Origin: Muribaculaceae bacterium
GTDB lineage: Bacteria > Bacteroidota > Bacteroidia > Bacteroidales > Muribaculaceae
DNA: 53,677 nucleotides
Reading direction: 5' to 3'
Assembly: GCA_029060285.1 (NCBI GenBank)
Contig: JAIDUH010000101.1
Span: forward strand, 1 to 53,677
A program made the position numbers and the translations under genes. Within the stretch, counting starts at the first letter, position 1. Each line of letters opens with the position of its first letter. Of the stretch, positions 34,963-43,306 are shown in pieces. Under the pieces are notes generated by a model that saw nothing but the letters and a program-made list of their open reading frames with translations, had not been told where the DNA came from and ran no database searches.

Positions 34963-36650
34963 CACATCAATTTCTTATAACGAATCCTATGGGGAGTCTC
35001 CGCGTCAATGCCATCGCGCTTCTTTCGGAATTCCTCATAGTCGGAATATCCACCCTCATAGAAAGTGATCTTTGAATCCCCTTCGAATGCGAGGATGTGG
35101 GTGGCAATACGGTCGAGGAACCAACGATCGTGGCTAATGACGACTGCACATCCGGCAAAATTCTCAAGACCTTCTTCAAGTGCACGGAGAGTATTGACGT
35201 CAATGTCATTGGTGGGCTCGTCGAGAAGAAGAACATTGCCCTCTTCCTTGAGTGCCATGGCAAGGTGGAGACGGTTGCGCTCTCCACCCGAAAGGACGCC
35301 TATCTTCTTTTCCTGATCAGCACCGGTGAAATTGAACTTCGACAGATATGCACGAGCATTCATATCACGCCCGCCCATACGGAAAGACTCCACACCTTGA
35401 GAGATCACTTCATATACGCTTTTTTCAGGATCGAGATCCTTGTGCGACTGGTCGACATATGCGATCTTGACGGTCTCGCCTACTTCAAAATCGCCTCCAT
35501 CCTGCTTTTCCAGTCCCATAATAAGACGGAACAGTGTAGTCTTGCCGGCACCGTTAGGACCTATCACACCTACGATTCCATTTGGAGGAAGCATGAAATT
35601 GAGATCGTCGAAAAGATTCTTTTCTCCGAATGCCTTTGCCACATGATTGGCAAGTATCACCTTATTGCCAAGTCTCGGACCATTGGGAATAAATATCTCG
35701 AGTTTCTCCTCACGCTGCTTCTGATCTTCATTAAGGAGACGATCATAGCTTGCAAGACGAGCCTTACCCTTTGCCTGACGAGCCTTTGGGGCCATGCGCA
35801 CCCATTCGAGCTCACGTTCGAGAGTCTTGCGGCGCTTGCTTGCCTGCTTTTCTTCCTGCGCCATACGCTTAGTCTTCTGGTCGAGCCAAGAAGAGTAATT
35901 GCCTTTCCAAGGGATACCTTCGCCACGGTCGAGTTCGAGAATCCATCCGGCAACATGGTCGAGGAAGTAACGGTCGTGAGTCACGGCAATCACGGTGCCG
36001 GGATATTGCTGAAGGTGCTGCTCAAGCCAGTCGATTGACTCTGCATCGAGGTGGTTGGTAGGTTCGTCGAGAAGCAGGACATCCGGTTGCTGAAGCAGGA
36101 GACGGCACAGCGCCACACGGCGACGCTCACCACCGGACAGCTGGCTTACCGGTTGGTCGTCAGGAGGACAACGGAGCGCATCCATAGCCCGCTCGAGCTT
36201 ATTGTCGATATTCCACGCGTCGGCAGCATCAAGTTTGTCTTGAAGCTGAGCCTGGCGCTCCATAAGCTTATCCATTTTTTCAGGATCCTCCAAGACCTCA
36301 GGATCGCAAAAAGCATTGTTGACTTCCTCATATTCGGCAAGGAGATCCATGATTGGTTTCACGCCCTCTTCCACCACCTGACGGACAGTCTTGTCGGGAT
36401 CGAGTTTTGGATCCTGCTCCAGATAACCTACGGAATAACCGGGAGAGAACACCACTTCTCCCTGAAAGTTCTTGTCGATACCGGCGATAATCTTCATGAG
36501 TGTAGACTTACCGCTGCCGTTGAGGCCTATGATACCGATTTTAGCACCATAGAAGAAAGACAGATATATATTTTTTAAAATCTGACGCTGTGGGGGAATC
36601 ACTTTTGATACTCCCACCATTGAGAAAATTATTTTTTTGTCGTCGGCCAT
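34962..36650 (-). CDS. ettA: energy-dependent translational throttle protein EttA
   Basis: A 562-residue ABC-F protein with two ATPase halves. Walker A motifs are GLNGSGKSTLMK and GPNGAGKTTLFR, and signatures QLSGGERRRVALC and VLSGGERNRLHLA. Both Walker B regions read LLLDEPTN. The interdomain arm and linker (KRRKTLERELEWVRMAPKAR) and the beginning KIIFSMVGVSKVIPPQRQIL are typical of EttA. It binds the ribosomal E site and gates early elongation according to ATP level. It starts 46 bases after def and overlaps the trmH start. Confidence 0.97.
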   Translation of the reverse strand: MADDKKIIFSMVGVSKVIPPQRQILKNIYLSFFYGAKIGIIGLNGSGKSTLMKIIAGIDKNFQGEVVFSPGYSVGYLEQDPKLDPDKTVRQVVEEGVKPIMDLLAEYEEVNNAFCDPEVLEDPEKMDKLMERQAQLQDKLDAADAWNIDNKLERAMDALRCPPDDQPVSQLSGGERRRVALCRLLLQQPDVLLLDEPTNHLDAESIDWLEQHLQQYPGTVIAVTHDRYFLDHVAGWILELDRGEGIPWKGNYSSWLDQKTKRMAQEEKQASKRRKTLERELEWVRMAPKARQAKGKARLASYDRLLNEDQKQREEKLEIFIPNGPRLGNKVILANHVAKAFGEKNLFDDLNFMLPPNGIVGVIGPNGAGKTTLFRLIMGLEKQDGGDFEVGETVKIAYVDQSHKDLDPEKSVYEVISQGVESFRMGGRDMNARAYLSKFNFTGADQEKKIGVLSGGERNRLHLAMALKEEGNVLLLDEPTNDIDVNTLRALEEGLENFAGCAVVISHDRWFLDRIATHILAFEGDSKITFYEGGYSDYEEFRKKRDGIDAETPHRIRYKKLM

Positions 36651-36659
36651 TTGCTTGAT

Positions 36660-36696
36660 TCAGAATTTTGAATTTTGAATTTGAATTTTGAATTGA
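36660..36696. repeat. GAATTTT microsatellite
   Basis: GAATTTTGAATTTTGAATTT and continuation fill the def-ettA gap; same type as 29612-29695. Confidence 0.6.
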
Positions 36697-37257
36697 TCAC
36701 TTGGAGGCGGATTTTGTGCGATAGTCGCAGCGGACTTTGCCTTTTACTATATTATTCAGCTTTGACTTTATGAGTTGCTTGCGTATCGGGGCTATGTGGT
36801 CGGTGTAGACCTCGCCTTCGAGATGATCACATTCATGCTGAATGATTCGGCTTAGGAAGCCTGTGAATTCTTTTTCGTGCTCCACGAAATTCTCATCAAG
36901 CCAGTTAAGACGTATGTGCTCCACACGCTTGACATTCTCAGAAAGCCCGGGAATAGACAGGCATCCTTCAGAACGACTCACGGGAGACATGTCTCCGATT
37001 ACATCGAGCTCAGGATTGATCAATACCATCTTAGAGTCTTTACATTCAGGGAAATCCTCCGCGAGGACACTTCCGTCGAGGACTATAAGGCGAATGGATC
37101 GGCCTATTTGCGGAGCCGCGAGACCTACGCCTTCAGAATTATACATAGTCTCCCACATATCAGCAATGAGTTTCTGAAGCTCAGGATAATCTGGAGTGAC
37201 TTCTTCAGTTTCAGCTCTTAGAACCGGGTGACCGTATAGGTAAATTGGAAGTAGCAT
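36697..37257 (-). CDS. def: peptide deformylase
   Basis: A 186-residue metallohydrolase removing N-formyl groups from new proteins. All three family motifs are present: EGVGLAAPQIG (motif 1), EGCLSIPGL with the metal cysteine (motif 2), and IQHECDHLEG with both metal histidines and the catalytic glutamate (motif 3). Length is normal for a type 1 enzyme. A tandem repeat fills the DNA upstream, so no promoter is clear. Confidence 0.97.
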   Translation of the reverse strand: MLLPIYLYGHPVLRAETEEVTPDYPELQKLIADMWETMYNSEGVGLAAPQIGRSIRLIVLDGSVLAEDFPECKDSKMVLINPELDVIGDMSPVSRSEGCLSIPGLSENVKRVEHIRLNWLDENFVEHEKEFTGFLSRIIQHECDHLEGEVYTDHIAPIRKQLIKSKLNNIVKGKVRCDYRTKSASK

Positions 37258-37269
37258 ATTTTTAATTTA

Positions 37270-37375
37270 TTATATTAGTCTTGTTTGTATGATTTGTCTT
37301 ATTAGTCTTATTAGCCTGATTAGTCTTATTAGTCTAATTAGTCTAATTAGTCTGATTCGTCTTATCAGGCTTATG
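37270..37375. repeat. ATTAGTCTT-type tandem repeat
   Basis: About ten imperfect 9- to 10-base units such as TTAGTCTTA and TTAGTCTAA lie between def and the AraC gene, upstream of def. It could vary the distance between promoter and def if the unit count changes. Confidence 0.7.
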
Positions 37376-37400
37376 GCTGACAGGGTTATTATAATTTATA

Positions 37401-38273
37401 TTAGGAATTGCGGTAGAGTTTTGGGGAGAGACCCACGTTTTTCTTGAAGTATTTGCCGAAGAAAGATTGAGTAGGGAAATTGAGATTGTCGCTGATCTGC
37501 TGGATAGTGAGATTGGTGGATTTCAGAAGAATCTTGGCCTCAAGAATCAGGAAACGCTCAATCCAAGAAGCAGCGGAATAACCGGTCTGAGCCTTCACGG
37601 TGCGGGATAGATGCTTGGTAGTGACACCAAGTTCTTCGGCATAATACTCAAGAAACCTCTCAGTCTTGAACTTCGCTTTCACCAGCTTAATGAAGCGATC
37701 ACTGAGTCTGGCAGCCGAATCAGCAGTGGAATTGAGAAAATCGAAACAGCGATATGCATATCGATAGTAGAAAGCTATAATGGAATGTTGGAGAGCCTTT
37801 ATAAGCTGAGGGTTTGAGACATCTGCCGACACTAAGCTGAGTGACTTGTAAAGGCTCTCAAACTTTGGAAGAATATCGAGAGGAATTTTCACCACGGGCT
37901 GACGCGTCATAGCGCTAAGATTCTGCATATCATTGATGTGCAGAAAAATATCCTCCACAAAGAATTTAGACATCACTATGAATGACGCATTGAAATCAGG
38001 GCTGATGGAAAGGAGCTGGAGAGTCTCTCCATTACGGATGTTCACAATGGCCGGACCTTCAAAATCATAGACAATGAGATTATTGCTGAATTTGAATTTC
38101 CCCTTCCTGACAAAAATGGAAATACTCGCCGTGAGCTTCACCGGTTCTGTGAAAGAAGGAAGCATGGCCGCCGTGATATTTTCAAACAACCAGAAATCCT
38201 TACCAAGAATTTCATCAACATTCATAGGAAGGTTGACATAACCGTAGTCGAGCCTGTTGTTTTCTTCACTCAT
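37401..38273 (-). CDS. AraC family transcriptional regulator
   Basis: A 290-residue regulator. The N-terminal 170 residues form a cupin-like sensing domain. The C-terminal 100 residues contain two helix-turn-helix units: FLEYYAEELGVTTKHLSRTV with KAQTGYSAASW, then LTIQQISDNLNFPTQSFFGK with KYFKKNVGLSPKLYR, the AraC signature. It starts 7 bases after the DMT transporter stop on the same strand, so the two are co-transcribed and it may regulate that exporter. Confidence 0.93.
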   Translation of the reverse strand: MSEENNRLDYGYVNLPMNVDEILGKDFWLFENITAAMLPSFTEPVKLTASISIFVRKGKFKFSNNLIVYDFEGPAIVNIRNGETLQLLSISPDFNASFIVMSKFFVEDIFLHINDMQNLSAMTRQPVVKIPLDILPKFESLYKSLSLVSADVSNPQLIKALQHSIIAFYYRYAYRCFDFLNSTADSAARLSDRFIKLVKAKFKTERFLEYYAEELGVTTKHLSRTVKAQTGYSAASWIERFLILEAKILLKSTNLTIQQISDNLNFPTQSFFGKYFKKNVGLSPKLYRNS

Positions 38274-38280
38274 GATGGTA

Positions 38281-39207
38281 TCATTTTTTCATTTTGTCAG
38301 CAATCACCAGACCCAACAGCACAAGGGCACATCCCACATATCCGAACGGATAGATGGTTTCGCCCAGAAGCAAGCAACCGGCAAACATCGTGACAGGGGG
38401 CTGAATATAGAGATAGTTGTTTGTGGCGAGAGGACCTATTATCTTCATCGATTCGTTCCAAAGCAGATAAGCCATCGAGGAACACATCACAGCAAGGAAA
38501 AGGAGATTCAACAGGTAGACGGGATGTGAAAAATCAAAGAGAACTCCCAAATGCAGAGGCTCCCGCTGAATGAGAAGAAGAGGCATAGAAGTGATCAAAC
38601 CATAGAAAAACAGTTTTCTTGTCAGGAAAAGAGTATTATATAAAGGTATCAATCGTTTGATCGCAATAGAATATACAGCCCAGGAGAGGGCACAGAGAAT
38701 CGCAAGAAAATCTCCGGTAGGATGGATCTCCATACCCAAACCTTTACTGATGGACTCACTCAAAATGACGAAAGCAACACCGGCAAAAGCCACAACGGAA
38801 CCTAATATCTCGCCGCGCTTCATTTTTGTTTTGTAAATCACAGAAAGGAGAATCGCGATAAAAATTGGGGAGATCGCTGACAACAGCGAGACATTACCGG
38901 TGGTGGTATAAATCAATGCATAGTTTTCCAAGAGGAAATAAAGAGTGCCTGAGCAAATGCCGCAAAGAGCCATCTGGAGTTCGTCTTTCCAAGTTTTGGA
39001 GCGAATCTCCCTGAAGGTGAAAGCGAGCATCATAAGATATGCGAGCAAGAAACGATATACGTAGACTTCGACAGGAGTCATTCCAGCACCTTCCATCAAC
39101 ACCTTGGATGCAATAAAGCTGCAACCCCAACAGATGACAGTGATGAGGGCACCAATATGACCTGTAATCTTATTATTTTTCCAACTGTTCTTCTTTTCGA
39201 GAATCAT
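38281..39207 (-). CDS. DMT (EamA) family transporter
   Basis: A 308-residue inner-membrane protein with ten predicted helices and two EamA repeats, the fold of drug/metabolite exporters. I chose ATG 39207; the frame continues to 39249 but would run into a 5'-leader hairpin. Landmarks: GALITVICWGCSFIASKVLM, LVPVEVYVYR-like loop TPVEVYVYRFLLAY, and LGETIYPFGYVGCALVLLGL at the end. Substrate is unknown; relatives move amino acids and small metabolites. It is followed by an AraC regulator. Confidence 0.88.
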   Translation of the reverse strand: MILEKKNSWKNNKITGHIGALITVICWGCSFIASKVLMEGAGMTPVEVYVYRFLLAYLMMLAFTFREIRSKTWKDELQMALCGICSGTLYFLLENYALIYTTTGNVSLLSAISPIFIAILLSVIYKTKMKRGEILGSVVAFAGVAFVILSESISKGLGMEIHPTGDFLAILCALSWAVYSIAIKRLIPLYNTLFLTRKLFFYGLITSMPLLLIQREPLHLGVLFDFSHPVYLLNLLFLAVMCSSMAYLLWNESMKIIGPLATNNYLYIQPPVTMFAGCLLLGETIYPFGYVGCALVLLGLVIADKMKK

Positions 39208-39226
39208 ATCAGATGTAGGGTTATGC

Positions 39227-39255
39227 GGGACTCTTGAGAGGAAAAACAAGAGCCC
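39227..39255 (-). promoter_or_regulatory. leader hairpin of the DMT transporter
   Basis: In the minus-strand RNA, GGGCTCTTG and CAAGAGTCCC pair around a pyrimidine-rich loop. The stem is 20 bases upstream of the start codon. It could affect translation or act as an attenuator. Confidence 0.45.
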
Positions 39256-39270
39256 TTTTCATTCACGCTA

Positions 39271-39302
39271 CAAATTTAATGAAAATTCGGCTAAATCGGA
39301 AA
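39271..39302 (-). promoter_or_regulatory. promoter of the DMT transporter
   Basis: Minus strand TTTC (rc of 39299-39302), 20 bases, TAAATTTG (rc of 39271-39278). The -33 element has one mismatch from TTTG. Confidence 0.55.
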
Positions 39303-39345
39303 TATTTTATAAAATTTCGCGCCAGACATACACGGCACTTTCATT

Positions 39346-39455
39346 TATGATGCCCTCCCGATGGCTGCATCGCGAAGAGTGCGCAGATGAGGTGGGGATG
39401 CAGAGGCAACTTAGCTTCGCCTGCCACTGACTGCGAAAAGCTAAATGAAAGAGCA
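39346..39455. other. large nested inverted-repeat region
   Basis: CTTTCATTTA at 39348-39357 pairs perfectly with TAAATGAAAG at 39442-39451. Inside are two smaller stems, CTGCATC/GATGCAG and TTAGCTT-CGC/GCGAAAAGCTAA. This is the main content of the 450-base gap between the DMT transporter and the PNPOx gene. It lies upstream of the + strand promoter, so if transcribed it is a separate RNA or belongs to the minus strand. It matches no RNA class I can name. Confidence 0.5.
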
Positions 39456-39501
39456 GCCCCGGGCATATGGAGAGACCAAAAGCTAACGAGTAATGAAAAG
39501 A

Positions 39502-39533
39502 TTTGTAAGAATGGAAGAATTTAATTACTTTTG
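39502..39533 (+). promoter_or_regulatory. promoter of the PNPOx-family gene
   Basis: TTTG at 39502-39505, 20 bases, TACTTTTG at 39526-39533. The leader to ATG 39658 is about 115 bases and includes the 19-base repeat at 39623. Confidence 0.75.
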
Positions 39534-39622
39534 CACTCCGACTCCACTAATAATCATGAACCTTGAACCAGGAACGATTAACTATCAAATTTAGCGTCGC
39601 GTCGCGGTTGTGGCGGAGAGGA

Positions 39623-39641
39623 CAAGCGAAACTTGAATTAT
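39623..39641. repeat. 19-bp repeat, copy 1
   Basis: CAAGCGAAACTTGAATTAT, identical to 46642-46660. The preceding bases GGAGAGGA and GCAGAGAC are also alike. It ends 16 bases before a start codon, so it forms the 5' leader here. Confidence 0.7.
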
Positions 39642-39657
39642 ACAAACAAAACGACAA

Positions 39658-40080
39658 ATGATCAAAGATTTTGAAAAGACTATAGGAAATATGGCGGATA
39701 AGCTAAAGACCGCATTCATAGGTTCTGTGGATACTGAAGGGTATCCTAATATAAAAGCAATGCTTCAGCCAAGAAAAAGAGAAGGAATCAAGACATTTTA
39801 TTTCACCACCAATACTTCATCGATGAGAGTAGGACAATACATGCACGACAATAAAGCATGTGTTTACTTCTGCGACAACAGGTTTTTCAGAGGAGTATTG
39901 TTGCGGGGACTAATGGAAGTGCTCACGGATACTTCAAGCAAGGAGATGATCTGGAGAGACGGCGACACACAATATTATTCAGAAGGAGTTACAGATCCTG
40001 ATTATTGCGTGCTAAAATTCACCGCTCTTTCGGGAAGATACTATAGCAACTTCAAATCAGAGGATTTCAAAATTGAATAA
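39658..40080 (+). CDS. pyridoxamine 5'-phosphate oxidase family protein
   Basis: A 140-residue split-barrel flavin-binding protein. KTAFIGSVDTEGYPNIKAML and KTFYFTTNTSSMRVGQY are the typical strands of the general stress/PNPOx-like group, and ACVYFCDNRFFRGVLLRGLM follows. These small members usually bind FMN or F420-like cofactors and are not true PdxH enzymes. Role here is unknown. It starts from its own promoter and ends 5 bases before the PrdX-like gene. Confidence 0.85.
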   Translation: MIKDFEKTIGNMADKLKTAFIGSVDTEGYPNIKAMLQPRKREGIKTFYFTTNTSSMRVGQYMHDNKACVYFCDNRFFRGVLLRGLMEVLTDTSSKEMIWRDGDTQYYSEGVTDPDYCVLKFTALSGRYYSNFKSEDFKIE

Positions 40081-40085
40081 GCACC

Positions 40086-40631
40086 ATGGGATTTTATACG
40101 AGTGAGATAATGAAAGGGGCACCGGCAGAATTCAAGACCGAGACCCAGAAGATGATATATCGTGCACTTGAGAAAGCTGGATTAGATTATACCCGTATTG
40201 AGAGCGATCCGGGGATATCTATGGACGATTGCCTGAATATCGACAAGGCCTTCGGCATTGACACAGTGAAGACAATCTTACTTACCAACAGGCAAAAGAA
40301 TAAATTCTGGCTTTACGTGACACACGCAAGGAAAGCCTTTATCACCAAAGAGTTCGGAGCATCTCTACAGATACCCCGCGTCTCTTTTGCCGATGAAGAA
40401 TTGATGAAGAATATACTCGGGACAGCCCACGGCGCCGCTACCCCATTCGGGCTTCTAAGGGAGGAAGCGAAAGAGGTGACTTTTGTCATGGACCGTGATG
40501 TGGCGTCAAGGGAGAGCATAGTCATCACAGACGGAGACCCTTGTGGCTTTATCGCAATTAAAAATGAAGATCTTTTCAGTTTGATAGGCGAGAGACCAAT
40601 ACTAATAGAGAACCCGGCAGAAATCATTTGA
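40086..40631 (+). CDS. PrdX-like YbaK-domain tRNA editing protein
   Basis: A 181-residue YbaK/ProX-domain protein that probably clears alanine (or a similar amino acid) from mischarged tRNA-Pro in trans. Landmarks: IDKAFGIDTVKTILLTNRQK with the conserved lysine, FWLYVTHARKAFITKEFGAS, and the GTAHGAATPFGLL loop, close to the GxxxP-type loop of ProXp. It is clearly different from the YbaK at 49558, so the genome has two such proteins. It is co-transcribed with the PNPOx-family gene. Confidence 0.88.
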   Translation: MGFYTSEIMKGAPAEFKTETQKMIYRALEKAGLDYTRIESDPGISMDDCLNIDKAFGIDTVKTILLTNRQKNKFWLYVTHARKAFITKEFGASLQIPRVSFADEELMKNILGTAHGAATPFGLLREEAKEVTFVMDRDVASRESIVITDGDPCGFIAIKNEDLFSLIGERPILIENPAEII

Positions 40632-40640
40632 AGGATTTTC

Positions 40641-40671
40641 TTTGCAGAATGAAATTAATTTTGTAATTTTG
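40641..40671 (+). promoter_or_regulatory. promoter of lysC-lysA
   Basis: TTTG at 40641-40644, 19 bases, TAATTTTG at 40664-40671. Transcription should start near 40680, about 45 bases before lysC. Confidence 0.75.
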
Positions 40672-40722
40672 CACACGAAGTTGATTAAACTTCGACGAAA
40701 AGCAAAATCTCAGGTAAAATAA

Positions 40723-42033
40723 ATGAAGGTAAAGAAATTTGGTGGAACTTCCGTAGGCAGTGCCGAAAGAATCCAAAATGTAGGGAAACTAATTTCCGGA
40801 TGCAAAAAAGATGTCGTGGTGCTCTCGGCAATGAGCGGCACCACCAACTCCCTGCTTGAAATATCCTCAGCAATAAAAAAGGAAGATAAAATCCAGGCAG
40901 CCAATCTCATTTGTCAGCTCCGAAAAAAGTATGCCGACACCATTGACGCCCTTTTCAAATCAGAGGAATATAAGAGCCAAGCCACTGAAGCTATCAATGA
41001 AATCTTCAGCGAACTGAACGACCTTGCTGAAAAGCCTTTCAGCACTAAGCTGGAAAAGGAGATAGTAGCAAAGGGGGAACTGATGTCGACTCGCCTGATG
41101 GACCTTCATCTGCATGAAGAAGGCATCAACTCTGTCTTGCTCCCAGCCCTCGACTTTATGAAGACAGATCGACATGGCGAGCCAGTCGAAGACTTCATAA
41201 AAGAGGAAGCCTCCAAAGCCATATCCAAGCATCCGGACGCCGACCTTTACATCACTCAAGGCTTCATATGCCGCAACGAGAATGGAGAGACCGACAACCT
41301 TCAGCGTGGCGGAAGCGACTATACTGCTTCAATTCTTGGAGCCCTGCTGGGCGCCGAAGAGATTGAGATATGGACAGACATCGACGGGATGCACAACAAT
41401 GATCCCCGATACGTAGAAGATACCCGCCCGGTGCATAACCTTCACTTCGAGGAAGCGGCAGAGCTGGCATATTTTGGGGCAAAGATCCTGCACCCGACTT
41501 GCATATTGCCTGCTCGCGAGCACAATGTGCCGGTACGCTTGCTCAACACGATGGACCCGGAAGCAGAAGGGACACTCATCGAAAACAATCTGGAACGCAA
41601 TTCCATTAAAGCAGTAGCAGCCAAAGACAACATCACGGCAATCAAGATAAAATCAGGGCGGATGCTGCTCGCATATGGTTTTCTGAAAAAGGTGTTTGAA
41701 ATATTCGAGAAGTATGAGACATCGATAGATATGATCACTACCTCAGAAGTCGGAGTATCCCTGACCATCGACAATGAAAAGAACCTGCCACAGATAGAGG
41801 AAGAGCTGAGCAAGCTCGGAGCCGTGACAATAGACCGCGATATGGTGATAATCTGCGTGGTGGGCGACCTTGAATGGACCAACAAGGGATTTGAGGCCGC
41901 TGCTCTTGACGCTCTCCGCAACGTGCCGGTGCGTATGATCTCTTATGGCGGAAGCAATTACAACATATCCTTTCTTATAAGAAAAGAAGACAAGACAAAA
42001 GCTCTACGCTTATTATCATACCATCTTTTTTAA
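40723..42033 (+). CDS. lysC: aspartate kinase
   Basis: A 436-residue monofunctional enzyme phosphorylating aspartate at the head of the lysine, threonine and methionine pathways. The start MKVKKFGGTSVGSAERIQNV is the ATP/aspartate-binding motif. FICRNENGETDNLQRGGSDYTAS and EIWTDIDGMHNNDPR complete the catalytic domain. Two ACT domains follow from about residue 300 (KIKSGRMLLAYGFLKKVFEI, VVGDLEWTNKGFEAAALDAL), the usual feedback-control site. It is followed after 10 bases by lysA. Confidence 0.96.
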   Translation: MKVKKFGGTSVGSAERIQNVGKLISGCKKDVVVLSAMSGTTNSLLEISSAIKKEDKIQAANLICQLRKKYADTIDALFKSEEYKSQATEAINEIFSELNDLAEKPFSTKLEKEIVAKGELMSTRLMDLHLHEEGINSVLLPALDFMKTDRHGEPVEDFIKEEASKAISKHPDADLYITQGFICRNENGETDNLQRGGSDYTASILGALLGAEEIEIWTDIDGMHNNDPRYVEDTRPVHNLHFEEAAELAYFGAKILHPTCILPAREHNVPVRLLNTMDPEAEGTLIENNLERNSIKAVAAKDNITAIKIKSGRMLLAYGFLKKVFEIFEKYETSIDMITTSEVGVSLTIDNEKNLPQIEEELSKLGAVTIDRDMVIICVVGDLEWTNKGFEAAALDALRNVPVRMISYGGSNYNISFLIRKEDKTKALRLLSYHLF

Positions 42034-42043
42034 ACCGGCAGAT

Positions 42044-43183
42044 ATGGATATCAAGATATTCGAAGGGGTCAAGACACCTTTTTATTATTACGATAAAGAA
42101 TTGCTCGAACGCACGCTCGATGCAGTAGAAGCATGCACGGCCGGAACAAAAATGAAAGTGCATTATGCAATCAAGGCCAATTCAGAGCCGGAGATATTGC
42201 GAATCATATCATCCCGGGGATTTGGAGCAGACTGTGTGAGCGGCAACGAGATAAAAGCCGCCATAGAATGCGGGTTCCGTCCGGAAAACATCTGCTATGC
42301 AGGAGTGGGGAAAACCGACGAAGAGATCCTTACAGGTATCGACGCAGACATCGGATGCTTCAATATCGAATCGATAGAAGAAATAGACATATTGTCGACT
42401 CTCGCCGCTAAACGAGGGAAGCGAGTGACAGTGGCATTGCGTGTAAATCCAAACATCGATGCCCACACCCATGAATACATCACCACAGGACTGAAGGAAA
42501 ACAAGTTTGGCATCGATCTGAGAGTGATCGAAGACGCAGTAAGGAAAGTCAAGGAATCACAAAACCTTGATCTTGGAGGACTGCATTTCCATATCGGATC
42601 GCAAATCACGATCAGCGAGCCATTCAAGATACTCTGCGAGCGAATCAACGACCTGCAAGCAAAATTCAGATTTGAAGGAACAGATTTCCGCTTCTTCAAT
42701 GTGGGTGGTGGGCTTGGTATCAATTACGACAATCCTGACGAAAATCCCATTCCGGATTTCGCTTCATATTTCGACACCATACTTTCCTGCCTGCATCTTG
42801 AAGAAGGGCAGGAGGTGCATTGTGAGCTTGGAAGGGCTATCGTTGCTCAATGCGGGTCACTTATAAGCAAAGTAGTGCTTGTAAAAAAAGGCTTGGAAAA
42901 GAATTTTGTGATCATAGATGCAGGGATGTCAGACCTTATTCGTCCGGCACTCTACGGAGCCCATCACAAAATTGAAAACATAAGTGCGGCAGGGAAGTCT
43001 GCCGACAAGATTTATGATGTAGTAGGACCTATATGCGAGTCAAGCGATGTTTTCGGGAAAGACGAACTGCTTCCAGAGACAAAGCGCGGCGACCTCATTG
43101 CTCTGCGAAGCGCAGGAGCATATGGCGTAGCAATGGCAAGCCGCTACAACATGCGTGATCTTCCTGGTCACCTCATCAAATAG
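42044..43183 (+). CDS. lysA: diaminopimelate decarboxylase
   Basis: A 379-residue PLP enzyme (alanine racemase fold III) making L-lysine from meso-diaminopimelate. The PLP lysine is in VHYAIKANSEPEIL. GGLHFHIGSQI is the HIGSQ motif, and FFNVGGGLGINY and CELGRAIVAQCG bind the cofactor phosphate. PICESSDVFGKDE carries the substrate-binding cysteine. Length is slightly short of the common 410-420 residues but intact. The terminator at 43189 ends the lysC-lysA operon. Confidence 0.96.
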   Translation: MDIKIFEGVKTPFYYYDKELLERTLDAVEACTAGTKMKVHYAIKANSEPEILRIISSRGFGADCVSGNEIKAAIECGFRPENICYAGVGKTDEEILTGIDADIGCFNIESIEEIDILSTLAAKRGKRVTVALRVNPNIDAHTHEYITTGLKENKFGIDLRVIEDAVRKVKESQNLDLGGLHFHIGSQITISEPFKILCERINDLQAKFRFEGTDFRFFNVGGGLGINYDNPDENPIPDFASYFDTILSCLHLEEGQEVHCELGRAIVAQCGSLISKVVLVKKGLEKNFVIIDAGMSDLIRPALYGAHHKIENISAAGKSADKIYDVVGPICESSDVFGKDELLPETKRGDLIALRSAGAYGVAMASRYNMRDLPGHLIK

Positions 43184-43188
43184 CTACC

Positions 43189-43225
43189 AATCCCGACTCA
43201 CCCCGTTGAGTTCGGGATTTTTTTT
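43189..43225 (+). terminator. terminator of lysC-lysA
   Basis: AATCCCGACTCA CCCCGT TGAGTTCGGGATT followed by TTTTTT is a clear intrinsic terminator 6 bases after the lysA stop. Confidence 0.9.
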
Positions 43226-43245
43226 GGTCGAAAACATTATTAAGT

Positions 43246-43277
43246 TTTGGATTTTTGAGTAAAAAGAATTAATTTTG
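43246..43277 (+). promoter_or_regulatory. promoter of carB
   Basis: TTTG at 43246-43249, 20 bases, TAATTTTG at 43270-43277; start codon at 43307. Confidence 0.75.
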
Positions 43278-43306
43278 AAAAAAATTTCATATTCCATCAA
43301 CGAACG

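Noticed and set aside
35097-36038. 313-codon plus-strand frame opposite ettA
   Set aside because: Antisense shadow of ettA, whose ABC motifs are complete.
39346-39480. Cobalamin or other known riboswitch
   Set aside because: GCCACTG and GGTG occur, but not in the order or with the other core boxes of a cobalamin riboswitch, and both neighbouring promoters lie outside the element.
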